A program made the position numbers and the translations under genes. From positions 186,001-250,000 of the forward strand of contig JABCPU010000016.1 in assembly GCA_016800925.1 (NCBI GenBank): a stretch of 64,000 nt of DNA, read 5' to 3'. Each line of letters begins with the position of its first letter. The first letter of the stretch is position 1. The notes below the pieces were generated by a model, which did no database searches, was not told where the DNA came from, and worked only from the letters and a program-made list of their open reading frames with translations. Below are positions 25,001 to 37,493 of this stretch, in pieces. This DNA comes from Suillus spraguei (taxonomy: Eukaryota; Basidiomycota; Agaricomycetes; Boletales; Suillaceae).

Positions 25001-27021
25001 CCAACTGGCCTCATCGTGTTTAGCATCATCGAACGACAGACCCGGAAGTCGATGTATCCCCGGGTAAATATCAGGGACCGGTGACCCTATTCAACCACTG
25101 TGGAATCTGTGGATCGAAAGACAAACATGAGGCACCCAACGAGGATGGAGACAAGGGCCTTGGTCGTTCGAAAGAGAAAGGACACAGATGCTGTCCACTA
25201 CCTCCTGAGGGTTGTTGGTTCTTTCCATCAGTCACGGTGAGCCGGAAATATGCATACAGCGTTCCATGGCTGTGGCACTTCTTGAAACACGTCGTGTATG
25301 ATGCATCGATATGATAGAATGCCGCGGCATAAGTGGGCTTTGGAGTAGTTACGATCATTGAAGAAAATTCCAAAGAATGAGAACATGAGTGCTGGATTCA
25401 GCGGGGTTTCTAATGGACCTCCCCTAAACACGATATCCGCATATATAACCCCGCAGCCCTTGTCTTCCTTTTCTTCGGGAAACTAGTACAATCTACTCGT
25501 GACCCCACTTTTTGCGAGACGTCCCTGGTTGCCCGTGGCAGTGCCAGTAAGTTGACTTCCTCAACATCTTCATGATCCATCATTCTTACCGCAATGTACC
25601 TTGTGTAGGGTGACTCGAGCTCACACCAATTCTGCCGACAAGGTAGTTTTGGGTTGCCTTCCCAGATTTTGCTGGCCTGGCAAACTTTACGGAGGAGGTG
25701 AGTTCTCTTGGAAATGATCCTCAAACACGATTTGATCAAATGATATGATCACAGTCGTATCGATGTATCATTGATGTGGCTCTTTCCCGATGAAAGTTTT
25801 GGGTCTTTGAGATATCTATCTCAAGGCACCAGAACTTAGTTGGTACGTCAGTTGTTCTGATCTTCCGATCCTATTGCTTAATAGTTCTGTCAGACGGGGT
25901 TGATCCCGGACGACTCTGGCCATACCATCTATCATGAACACTAGGCGTATATGATCTGCTGAGATGCATTTCCATCGTACCTAAGAACCCATTGGAGTGG
26001 TTGGGCATTACTCCGGCTCGACTCTGTTAGTGTCTCAAATTAAATAACCCAGGACGAAAAGCCTCGGTCTCATGACCGAGCCTACGTATCATTTGTCAAG
26101 TTGTGATATGTAGTAAATTACGTTGAATTGTGATAAGACTCGATTTGATTCCGTTCTCAAGTCTGCACGTCAATCTCAATGAATTTCAAATATTCTGTCA
26201 CGATTACAAAGGTCCTTTCCACCACTCCGCTCCGCTCCAAATCGTGGCGCCCTCTTCCGTCCACGCACCTCCACAAAACTAAGGTAACCAACCAAAGTCT
26301 ACGTAAAGGGGAGAACAGAAGGAAAAAAAAATCTTGTCGCAAGGGGATGATAGGAACAACTAAGGAAATATGAGAAAAACAGATATCCGGCGAGCGTGTA
26401 GTCGCAGCGTGATCATGAACGATGATGGTGTAAGGGAAATGATGAAAAAATTGGTTCTGCAAGTTCAAATGGCTTGGAACGGGAGTATGGGTTGGGAAAC
26501 ATGGGGGGTTCAGTAACCATCAACGGGCGCTAATGGGAATATACGTATCAAGCGAATAAGGAAGTAGGCGGCCGTCTTCTTCGCACCCTTGCGTACACGC
26601 AGGGAACTTCAGAAGCGACGTGAAGAGAAATAGCGTCCGTACAATACATAATGGGAGGTAAGTGTATGTGATCTTCATCGACGGCGTGGCGAGTCGCAGA
26701 TTACTCAAAATGCGAAGCGATCAAGGAATGCAAAGTTACTGCGACGTAGGACATGAATGCGGGATGTCGGAATTGAACGCGTGGCAACGAAAGATGTGAA
26801 AGCAAACCAGCAAGAGTTGACCTGGCGTGCCCTCACCGTGACGTTTCAACCTCGTAACCCGCGAGATGACCCAACCGGACTTGCAAAACCGCGACAGCCA
26901 TCCATGACACCATATCCAACAGCGACCGAGCTACCTCTGCACCTTCCCTCCACCCCCATTCTCGGTCGCACTCGGGGCGTGCCCTGCACATGAAAACAAA
27001 CCAAGAGGAACTATTATGCGA
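22080..27021. other. Gene-poor 4.9-kb region
   Basis: No open frame over about 110 codons is present and none resembles a known family, read singly or joined across plausible introns. The only structure noticed is a pair of 29-bp inverted repeats (24778-24806 and 25409-25437). The stretch may contain decayed mobile DNA or unannotated noncoding genes. The sequence alone does not decide. Confidence 0.5.
24778..25437. repeat. Pair of 29-bp inverted repeats bounding 660 bp
   Basis: The arm at 24778-24806 (gatatcgtgtttaggggagg, continuing ttcattaga) occurs reverse-complemented at 25409-25437 with one mismatch in 29. Inner and outer flanks do not match, so the repeat ends are sharp. No clear target-site duplication flanks the arms and no transposase-like frame lies between them. 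It could be a small non-autonomous inverted-repeat element whose flanks have decayed. Confidence 0.65.
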
Positions 27022-28281
27022 TTACCAGGCATCCTCCCTACCACGAGGACGGGGTGGGGCTACAGCAGGAGCAGCTGCCTGCTGCTGACGCGTGTGAGAA
27101 CGAAGCCTATAAAGAACGTCAGGACCGTGGCAAGGGAAAAAATTAAAAGAAATGTGACGGGCACCTACATCCTGTCGCTTGCACGGTGTTCTTCTTCCTC
27201 TTGAACAACCTTTCGTCTGCCAGTAGCGGCCTTCTGGCTGGTGCTGGCGCCGTCATCTTGGGCGCCACGCTGAACAGACCAGTCGAAGACGTAATCATAC
27301 TGGAAGCCCTCACGAACGAAAAGGTCGCGGAAGAGCTTGCGGAGATAAGAGTAATCAGGCTTGTCGTCGAAGCGAAGCGCGCGGGTGTAGTTCAAGAAAA
27401 TGCCAAACTCGTTGGGGAAGCCACGGCAAAGGATGTCAGTGGGAGTGGTCATCTTCTTCTCCATGATCCTGTCATACTTCTGCTTCTTAGTAGCAGCCTT
27501 GAGTCCTTGCCAAGGGAGGGCGCCCCGCAAGAAGTACATAAGGACGTAGGCAAGAGACTCGAGGTCATCACGACGAGCCTGCTCGACTCCCAAATGGGTG
27601 TTGATTGAGGTGTAGCGAGCGGTACCAGTCAGGTTCTTGTTTTCCCTGTAGGGAATGTGCAAGTGGGTCTTTGGATCACGGAATTTCTTCGCGAGACCAA
27701 AGTCAATGACATTGACTTGATTGCCACGCTTGCCTATGCCCATAAGAAAGTTGTCTGGCTTGATATCCCGGTGAATGAAGTTGCGTGAGTGGATATACTC
27801 GATACGGGATATCTGTGGCGATACAGTGGCGCGTCAACTCTCTAGCCAGTAGCTGCGGTGGAATTTACTCACGAGTTGATCCGCAAGGAGCAGTACAGTC
27901 TTGAGGGTGAATTTGCGGTTGCAGAAATTGAAAAGGTCCTCTAGCGAGGGTCCAAGAAGGTCCAAGACCATGGCGTTGTAGTCGCACTCGGTGCCAAACC
28001 AGCGTACAAAGGGAACGCCGACACCACCGGCGAGGGTCTTGTAAACCTTTGACTCATACTCGAGCTGGGGGTGTTTGGCCTTTACCGACTCGAGTTTGAT
28101 GGCGACTTCCTCGCCAGAGATGATGTTTATTCCAAGGTAGATATCGCCTATTAAAATGAGTTAAAATGAGAGGATATAAAGATGTGATGAACTGACCGAA
28201 GGAGCCCGAGCCAATCTTCTTGCCGAGTCTGTATTTCCCACCGACGCGGAGGTCAAGTCGGTGTGCTGAGCTGTCTGCCAT
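27022..28281 (-). CDS. Casein kinase I (delta/epsilon, Hhp1/Hhp2 type)
   Basis: Four exons; starts [20 protein letters not shown] at 28281. The Gly-rich loop GSGSFG is split by an intron at about 28190-28145 (phase 1, then DIYLGI). The catalytic loop is [21 protein letters not shown] is present as [14 protein letters not shown], and the CK1 signature follows as [14 protein letters not shown] and [21 protein letters not shown]. The kinase domain is full length. The tail ends [11 protein letters not shown], where a donor at 27168 (GTAGGT) overlaps an apparent stop. Splicing to 27106 adds [18 protein letters not shown] and then RGREDAW before a stop at 27022, giving a short Arg/Pro/Ala tail. CK1 acts on pre-phosphorylated substrates in DNA repair, cell cycle, secretion and, in some fungi, clock control. 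All catalytic residues are present. Confidence 0.92.
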
Positions 28282-29741
28282 TATTCGTTAGGTGTAAGAT
28301 GGAATGGGAGCTGACGAAACAAAGTCAAGTGAGTATGGGGGTTTAATAGACTGAAAGAAATTGAGAAGCAGATTAAATAGAGAAGAAGGGCAGGTTATAG
28401 TGTGGTCCGGGTCGTGGCAATTACGGTTGTATCGGAGGTGGCTAACGTCGAACTAGGAAGCGCGGGAAACACATGGCAGAGGTAATCGCTTATGAAAAGG
28501 CAAGAAAAGAATGGGCTCCGAGGGTTCTTGATGGTGATAGGGAACCAGACAAGCTATCCAGGCTTTTGACTTGAGCTGGTGTAATGTCAATGCCAACGTG
28601 GAAGCCTCGAGGCCGCTCATTAAATAGCCAAACGACATGGAAAATTACTTGAAAAATAGGAAAACTAGACGACTCACTGCGAATCTTGAGCTGGGCTTTG
28701 ATAACTTGAGAGATAAGAATTGAACAGAGCTTGTAGTAGATGAACAAGGAGAGAAAACAAACGAGTAATGGGGGAAGCCCGTGGGAACCGGAGTTTTAAT
28801 TTGTTAGTACACCTCTCTGGTCCAGCTCGGCTGACCACATACTACGTGACTAGAGATCTTCGACATCCATTGTAAAATATCATTGCTACACTGCCCTTAA
28901 CCCCCAAATTCGGTGAGCTACCGTGAAGTCGTGCCGTACAGTAGTGTTCTTTTTGATAACGATGATCGTTTAGGTGGTTTTAATATCTTTGTTCGAGAGG
29001 TGGTGCGAAGGTGTGCTGATCCCATGAGTGCTAGCTCCAAACATCCTTTCTTGACGTTCTGTGCACTTGTGACGAGAATAAGACTAAATCATATATCATG
29101 TCTGTAATTAGCATAGCCATACGTGTTTTTTCTCAGCAGAACCAGAACGCCGTCCTATGCCAGCGTGATAAATGTAAGCCATCATGCAAGCCAGGATCCA
29201 AGATCTCCCAGGACCCTTGGATGGGCACAGGTGACCGTCAGAACGTTTGATTGTACCTTGAAAGGGCGACGACAGCGGGTCTCATTGAATGAATGACCTG
29301 CTCTTGGAAGCGCCACCGTTCGAGACCATTTCATGTTGGCAACAACCCCCGAAATTATAATGTACTATGACTAGACTATGTAAGCAGTCGTATAAGAAAT
29401 CCCATGGTAAATTGTTGACTGTTCACTGTTAATAGCTTTAGAACAAGTGTCGCACCCTGCCAGTAGTACAAGATGGAGCTACCTTCCTTTTATGTTAATT
29501 TTGATTGTCGAGTGGACAACGGTTGAGACCAGCGCTAATTAATATCTCTTCCTCCACGTCCTCGACAACACTTTTCGACAAAGTCCTTGTCTTCTGACGG
29601 CTACGATCCTTCAATCATTCATTTCAGTCTCTAATTCTCTCTTTTTCAATCGCAACACTCGTTTTGTGCGACTAACAATTCAATTTGTTTAGCAACGTAG
29701 TCTATCGCCTCTTCGCATCCGCAAAAAAAATATACCAGAAC
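28282..29741. promoter_or_regulatory. Divergent intergenic region, CK1 / chitin synthase
   Basis: This 1.46-kb space separates two start codons pointing apart. Pyrimidine-rich sequence with CAAC and TTTC motifs (about 29540-29690) precedes the chitin synthase start, typical of a leader. A candidate splice acceptor (tttgtttag at about 29685-29693) suggests a 5'UTR intron. No other gene was recognised. Confidence 0.4.
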
Positions 29742-32700
29742 ATGGCATACCGCCAGCAAGATCCCTACTACGAACCCGTACATAGTACACCAGCTCACCC
29801 AGGTTTTCCCCCTTCAGCGCCTACTATTCATAATCAACAGTACCCTCCATATGATAACCAATGGGACGACAAGCAGTCTGCCAAATCCGTCCAGAGTAGC
29901 CAATTTCATGGTTCTCAGGTGCACCTCAATCCCCAGTATGAGATGAGCCAAGTTCACATTCACACTCCCCCCGTCCCCTCAATGCCGTTCAACTCATACC
30001 AGCCAGACTACCCTCCCGTCCCGGGACGCCCTGGCCCACTCACAGAAATGCATACAGGATACTCCGTAGCCAGGGAGAAACTCATGAAACGTCGCTCTGT
30101 CCGCCATGTCGAGCTTCAGAACGGCAATTTGGTCCTCGATGTCGCAGTTCCCACCCATATCGTACCAAAGGGCATGACAAGCGCTGAGGAAATGACCAAA
30201 ATGCGATACACAGCTGCTACATGTGATCCGGATGACTTCATGCGCAGGAAATATTCCCTCAGGCCATATCTCTACAATCGCCATACGGAGCTTTTCATCG
30301 TCATGACCATGTATAATGAAGACGAAGTTCTTTTTGTGAAGACTATGAACGCGTGAGTTCCGCCCGTGGTCATTGGTCCACGTGTCTCATCTATTTTCAG
30401 CGTTATCAAGAATATTGCCCATCTCTGTAGTCGGACGAGATCGAGAACATGGGGTCCTGAGGGGTGGAAGAAGGTCGTTGTATGTATCGTCTCCGATGGA
30501 CGTAGCAAAGTCAACAAGCGGACGCTTCAAGTTCTCACTCTTGTGAGTTTACTCGTTATCGGTTGGGTTTGTGTTTCATAAGCTCCCAGATGGGTTGTTA
30601 CCAAGAGGGTATCGCCAAGGACTCAGTGGCAGGAAAAGATGTGACCGCTCACATCTTCGAGTGAGTAGTAGATTGTGTATTAAGTCGAAAGGTATTCCTC
30701 AGTTTAATTCATGACCTGCAGATATACTTCAAATGTAGTCGTTACGGAGACTGGAGAAGTGTCTACTGGGAACTGCCCAGTTCAGATCATCTTCTGCTTG
30801 AAAGAGCAGAATAAGAAGAAGCTTAATAGCCACCGCTGGTTCTTTAATGCTTTTGGTCCATTGATTAACCCGAATGGTGGGCGCAATTCCCTACGAGGGT
30901 TTCCTAATATTGATTCCATACATAGTCTGTGTTCTCCTGGATGTTGGTACCAAGCCAACCAGCACGTCAATTTACGAGTTGTGGAAATGTAAGTAGATAT
31001 TGTTTGCTCGATGTTTTGCCTGATGATACTCTCTAGGCTTCGATAAGCACTCTAACGTCGGAGGAGCATGTGGAGAGTGCGTTAAACTCACCATCCCGTA
31101 CTTGATTTCATTAAATTTTTCTGTCTAGGATTTGTGTTGACGCTGGCAGAGCTTGCTCACTGCTACTGACGAGTCCTCTAGCCGCTTCTCAGAACTTTGA
31201 GGTAATGTGATAACTCTGATTTCACACTTTGTTTTTGACTTGGTATGACAGTATAAAATGTCCAACATCCTCGACAAGCCTCTCGAGGTAGGTGGTTCAT
31301 CATTGGTTTCATGATCACTAACCTGATCCGCCAAAAGAGCGTGTTCGGTTATATCAGTGTGCTTCCTGGTGCATTTAGTGCCTACAGATACAAGGCCCTC
31401 CTGAACGGTCCTAATGGCAAGGGTCCCCTTGCTTCGTATTTCAAGGGAGAGGCTATGCATGGCGGAGGTGCTGACGGTGCTGGGCTCTTTGGTATGCAAT
31501 GTCCTTCTTCCAATTTCTCGTCCCACTAACGATTGATGCAGAGCGAAACATGTACTTGGCCGAGGATCGTATTTTGTGCTTTGAAATTGTCACCAAGAAA
31601 CGGGAAGGCTGGATGTAAGTTCAATATTACCTTCAACGCTGCACGACTCGACCAATGTGCTCGATAGTCTCAGATACGTCAAGAGTGCGAAGGCTGCTAC
31701 TGATGTCCCGACAACTGTGAGTAGAGATTACTATTGTGATGTGTATTTTTACATATTTCCCCAGGTTCCCGAATTCATCTCTCAACGTCGCCGATGGCTG
31801 AACGGGTCCCTGTTCGCTTCTTTCCATTCGACGATCTTCTTCTATAGGATTTGGACATCTGGGCAAAATCCCATTCGTATGCTTGTACTCCAGGTTCGTA
31901 TACACGGAGATCCATCAACACCGATTACTAATAGGATTTCACATAGATTGAGTTTATTTACAATGCAATCCAACTCATATTCACGTGGACGTCACTGGCG
32001 AACTTTTACTTGGCTTTTTTCTTTGTAAGTAGTTCCTTATTCTTGTACGTCGATGAGCCTGATGCACGTTATCATAGTTGGTTTCATCGGCAACTACGAG
32101 CACAGATGGTGCCTTCAACTTCCTGAGCCAAGGAGCGGGACAAGATATTTTCCAGGTTTTCCTGAAGGTAATGAACAAGTCCTTTATCAACGGGAAAGGA
32201 TCTAAAGTGTCATTCTAGCTCTACATCGCCCTCCTGTTCATCGTCACTGTCTGTTCGCTAGGAAACCGGCCACAGGTATGTATTCCAACCCATGACAGAC
32301 AATTTGCAAAGGTTAACTCCATTTTTGTTAGGGCTCCAAATGGATCTATTCGCTCTGCATAGTACTTTTCGGTATTTGTAACATCATTACACTTTGGTGC
32401 GCGGGATGGACGGTGTACCTTGCTGTACCTCATTCCATTGCTGGATGGAAGGACTTCCCGCAGTGAGTATTATAGTGGTCCAAAGTGTGTTGGTGCGATA
32501 GCTTATCGTTTCTGACTAGGCTCGTTGCTACGAACCAAACCTTCCGAGAGATTGTCATCTCACTCGCTGCTACGTATGGCTTGTACTTCTTCTCATCGTT
32601 CATGCACCTGGAGCCGTGGCACATGTTTACTTCGTTCATTCAATACATGTTCCTGCTCCCGAGTTGTGAGTATCCGTATTGTTTATCTCGGTAATCACAG

Positions 32701-33439
32701 TGCTGACGTTATCATCGTAGATGTTAATATCTTGAGTATGGACTTTTTTTATTGTGTACAGAAATAATATTGATCTTTGTTAACAGTGATGTATGCTATG
32801 TGTAACTTGCATGATGTTACCTGGTAAGAACGACCTCATTAGTCTCTTGCCTTCAATCTGACGATATATCTAGGGGAACCAAGGGAGACAACGGCTCTGC
32901 GAAGGATTTAGGCGGAGCCAAGAAGGTCAAAGGCGAGAATGGCAAAGATATGATGGAAGTCGAGATCCCCACTGCCCGTGAAGACGTTGACCGCATGTGG
33001 GCGGCTTCCCGCTCAGCACTCAAGGTCAAAGCTCCAGAAGAGAAATCTCATCGTGATGCTGCAACAAAGCAAGCCGACCATGACCGGAACAGCCGTACTA
33101 ACGTTGTGCTTGCGTGGGTTGGGACCAATATGTCAGTCGATTTGCATGTTTTTGTCCTTATTTGAGAAGACTTTGTTGATCTGGTCTTTCAATTTATAGG
33201 CTGATGATTGTTGTGTTCACTTCGCAAGCATTTTTGAATTGGGTGAACACCCACTTTGTGACATCCCAGGGCTCGAGCTTTAACCCTTATCTGAGTTTCT
33301 TGTTTATCGCACTGTAAGCATACTACAATGACCATTGATATAGAGTTATCCTTGCTGACTCCAACACAGTGCTGGCCTATCAGCAGTCCGATTCACAGGA
33401 TCCCTACTCTATCTCATTTTCCGATTGTTCGGGCACTGA
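29742..33439 (+). CDS. Chitin synthase, division 1 (class I-III type)
   Basis: Starts [20 protein letters not shown] and is split by more than ten introns of 45-65 bp. The N-terminal ~110 residues are Pro/Gln/His-rich. The CS1N-type region follows ([31 protein letters not shown]), then the GT2 catalytic core: [49 protein letters not shown] in [11 protein letters not shown] (31561) and QRRRW at 31782-31796. At least five to seven membrane segments follow (for example [13 protein letters not shown] and [15 protein letters not shown]) and the protein ends FRLFGH at 33439. It polymerises UDP-GlcNAc into chitin at the plasma membrane. All key motifs are present and introns restore frame throughout, so the gene looks functional. 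Class within division 1 is not assigned with certainty. Confidence 0.93.
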
Positions 33440-34424
33440 GATACTGATATTTCTTGAATACCCCTTGAATGTACTTTTTCCAAGAGTTGATCTCTTTGGC
33501 GTCGTTCCTTTTAACCAGTGTGCAGTATCCTTTTAGTCGCGCTCCTTTTTTGATAGCTACTGTAAAGAAATTTGTGTGCATGTAATTTTATTTCTATTAC
33601 CTGTTTCTTGAATCTATGATTTTGTTAGGCTGTGCTGGGCTGTGGCGTCATAGCTCGGACTCCGATCGGATGTGATACTACTCGGGTGTTGAATATACAA
33701 AGGCATGTTTTGACTGAAACCGAGACGATAGGATCATATCACGTTCACTGATCTGTGAAATCCCACAGCTGTTATCTCCGCTTCGGATGGGACATGAACA
33801 GAGTGATACTCGACATCGCTGAATTTGCATCCGCATTCGATGATCCTGATATCCCCATACCATCATTGCACAGGCTCTCAGGAACCTTCCCGCTCGTTCG
33901 CCCTCACCGGTCAACCATAATTTCCCCGTCGGGTCTAGTATCATCGGCATTACATCTGTCTCTACGCTTGCTCTATGCATTGCCGCGATAGAGTATTGCC
34001 TCTCGAAATATCCCCTGATTAATAGATGAACCCGACAACTTTAATCAGTGAAACGGCGCCTTCTTGTTTCCAGAGGGGCCTGGTTTGCAATTCTGTCATT
34101 GATAGCTGTGCAAGACGATCAGATTATCCATATGCATCATCCCGGGTTGTAGACTGCTGTGGACCAACGATCATGACGAGTGCTAATTTAGAAAGATCTG
34201 ATTTCCGTTGTCTTTTGAGCATAGTGCCGTCTGGACTCTGGACTGGTTCTACGATAGACAGGTGAATAGGTATATAACAGTACTAGTGCATGGATGAATT
34301 TCGGGGCCACCTTCGTAGCGCTGACAACGCGATCCCCTAACCTAAAGTGACATTATAGGTGAGCGTTAAACGTATATATTGGTGATATTGTAATGATAAC
34401 TAAAGTCCCAAGAGTAGATCAAAC
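33440..34424. other. Intergenic region, no gene seen
   Basis: About 1 kb lies between two + strand genes. It holds the chitin synthase 3' end and the promoter of the DUF6533 gene. Small open frames near 33678-33990 have no recognisable content. Confidence 0.45.
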
Positions 34425-36094
34425 ATGGAGGCCGAGCTATCCATATTGTTCAACGATATTCGCATCCTTCAGATGGAGAGGAAGTTCCAACGTGAGTACC
34501 AGTCTTTGGGTCGTACGAATCGACACCCCGATGTTAAACCCTCATTGCTAGTGGCAGCAACATTTGTTGTCTTGTACGATCATGGTCAGTTTCTCTTGCA
34601 ATACTTGAAAGTGTTCCATTGATAAACCTCAACTTAGTGCTTTGTTCTCAGAGAGAGGTGAGTTTGATCGGTCCTCGGCCATGAATAGTCTATTCACATA
34701 TCTACAAATAGGTGGATTTGATTTGGGTATGTCTTCTCGGTGGCTTGTCGAAGCCTCACCTAAGTGGACATGGTCCTTTAGAAAAGATCAAAGTCTCTTG
34801 TGTCATACCTTTACTTGACGGTCAGTAATGCTATGACTCGCTGATTGACCAGGCGTCTGATGCCACAGCTCCCGTAGACCCGTTACTTTGGGGATGCTAT
34901 CTCAATGTAAGCGAGAAGTTACATACGAAAAAACCACACTCATTTCTTCCAGAATTAGTGCAATATGTCCGGCTTCATCTTTTCTGTCTTGATTTGTGTT
35001 GCTGACGACCGTACGACAGTATTCATGAGCTCGACATTTTCAGTCAATGTAAGGCAAACGACACTTTCCTGCAACATATGATACTAACAAGTTCCCATTA
35101 GACGTGAGTCCACGCGAATCAACTTACATGTCCGATCTAATTTCACTCGCTAATCAACGCCACTCTTTGCATCAGCTGTACGTAGTCTTCTGCAGACGCT
35201 CTTCTTTCAAAGTTGATATCATTTGCAGGTCGTATTCTATTTCACTTCCAATCCTACGGGCCTTTTGTGTCAGTATGGGCCACACAAAGTACACTGTTTC
35301 TTCCATATCCCCAGAAAAGAGTACTGATAGCATCACTAGTAATCATGCAACTGCGCATTTACGCCATGTATCGAAAGTCCAAGAAGATTCTAGTGTTCAC
35401 GGGAGTCTTCTTTGTGCTCGAGATCGCAGCTATTTGCACGGTCCTAGTGCTAAACTTCGATCACTCCTTAACTATACCAATCAACCCATACCTGGGCTTC
35501 AGATGTGCGCAACGTCGACTATCAATGAAAGCTTCACGGCCATCTACGTGCCCGTCTTTTGTTTTGAACTTCTACTTTTCATCCTTGCCATATCTGTCGT
35601 GTTCAAGCACATGAAGAACACACATACAATTGCTGGGAAGAGAATTCACAGCACAATGGCGACACTGCTCAAGTACAACACGATCTACTTCTTTGTGTAA
35701 GCGTTATAATGTCCGTCGTCGTTTTAACTCTCTTATGTTTATTAGTGAAATGGCCGGATGTGGTATCGCCACTGCGTTGTATCTTGGTCTTCCGGTAATG
35801 TGGTTCTTGACGATTCGCCCCTCAGGTCACTTACGCATTGCTATTTAGTCGATTTACTTGGAAATCACGAATTCAGCGCTTATCGCAACTGCGATCATCC
35901 TTGGGAGTCGGCTCGTGCTTGGCACGCGTAATTTCTATTCTGACCCATCTGCGGAAGATAATTCAAACCTGAACCACGGGTCTACTAGTCCGAACTCTAG
36001 CTTTCCCCAGCCTTCATTATCTGGGCCATTCTCCAGTTATATGGAGATGTCGATGATCAGTGCCAAGGCATATGCAAGTCATGACGCTGCGTAA
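34425..36094 (+). CDS. DUF6533-family multi-pass membrane protein
   Basis: Many short exons start at MEAELSILFNDIRILQMERK. The spliced N-terminus reads ATFVVLYDHVLCSQREVDLI followed by WKRSKSLVSYLYLT, the pattern of the DUF6533 domain that opens a large Agaricomycete membrane family. Later segments are hydrophobic helices: SGFIFSVLICVADD; LRIYAMYRKSKKILVFTGVF; FCFELLLFILAISVVFKHMK; EMAGCGIATALYLGLP. After an intron (about 35795-35849), a last helix ITNSALIATAIILGSRLV leads to a Ser-rich cytoplasmic tail. About seven helices are expected. The family is often described as receptor-like, but ligand and signalling are unknown. Exon joins in the 34.6-35.2 kb part are less certain, because exons there are as short as 15-40 bp. 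Confidence 0.75.
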
Positions 36095-37493
36095 AGAGCT
36101 TATTGTTTTGATCTCTAATGCTCGTGCTATTTATGCATGTCTGCAGACTTACCTTCTTATTCAACACCGTAGAGCAATTATCTCATAATGTATCGGTACA
36201 CCATAATCAATTGCCGTTTACATACAAGAAGTGTTAATCCACAAAAAGCGCTTTATTCCCTGTCCGACGCCCAGTATTCACCGTCTTCTTTGCTGGTAGT
36301 TCTCAGCCTAAAGCTAGCATCATCCACAAAACATATTTCAATATCATCACCTTCATGCTGCTAGGGCGTGAGAAGCTGGTTCCTCATCAGCCATAGCCAC
36401 CAGCAGCTTTCGCAACCAAACTCTGCAGTTGTTAGTGATCGAGGTCTTCTGAAATTCAATCTGATTTGCAAGGAAGATAACCTGGACTCTCTGTACGAGA
36501 AAATGATCACACAAGGATGACCTGGTTTGAAATGGTGGCATCTAGGCACGTCACAACAGGCATATAGTAGTTGTAGTTGCCAGCTTGACCCGTCAGTTGC
36601 GCGATTTGAGTCACTGGTACATCGTCATCCATGTCCTTGAGGCATTGGAGAAGAACAGGACGGTCAGAGTGTATCTCGAATCCTGTGTCATGGGCAGCTC
36701 ATGTAGTGTAACTTCTTTGACAAAGTCATCATCAGGGTATTCAGCATGAACGCTGCTGAAGAAGCGAGGGGGAGCTGACATATCTGCAACAGAGCATGAG
36801 TGAGTGAATGAGGTCAGGTCACACAGATCCGATATCCCTGACCTTATTGATCTGTTGCTAATAAGTGATGGTTACTCTTCCTTGCAGTCATCCAAAGTCA
36901 GCGACGATTTGGAAATTCAACTCCGAATGTATGCAATAGCAGGTATTCCTTTCCCCGATCACGTCAGTTAAACCTACCCTCTCGAGTGTCGATAAGCAGG
37001 CCTGACTGCACTGACATTATCCCAGGGAAATGTATCATTAAATGTTACAACTGAAGCAGATCTTATGTGGCACGGCCGCGGGTTCAGACCGTCTTTACAG
37101 CACAGCCTATTAGACTCGGAGGGACGATCACCTCCTGAGGCTAAGCACAGCCTGCCAGTAGGCTATGCTCATTGTTCCGCCGGTTGACTGAGCTATCGGT
37201 TGTTTGGCTTTGTTTGCAAACTCCTTGTTTTGATGTCGGGAGTAACTTGAAAGACCTGATCAATCATTGATGGTAGCTAAGGCTAAGGGCAGAAAGTTGG
37301 CGGAAGCTTTCAATTCGAAGAGCGAAAACCCAGATTATCAACGGTGTTCAATGTTCATTGCCAAATACAACCTTGAGCTTGAATTCACATCACGGTCACC
37401 ATCAGATTATCATACAAACCATACACGCAAGCCTGGGTTTCAAGGTTAACGATATTCTGACTCAATTGGCGATTCAGCAGTTAGTTCAGCACA
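36095..37493. other. Intergenic region, no gene seen
   Basis: About 1.4 kb lies between a + gene and the next + gene. Open frames are under 80 codons. The stretch should contain a terminator and the NmrA-like gene's promoter. No repeats or RNA genes were recognised. Confidence 0.45.
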
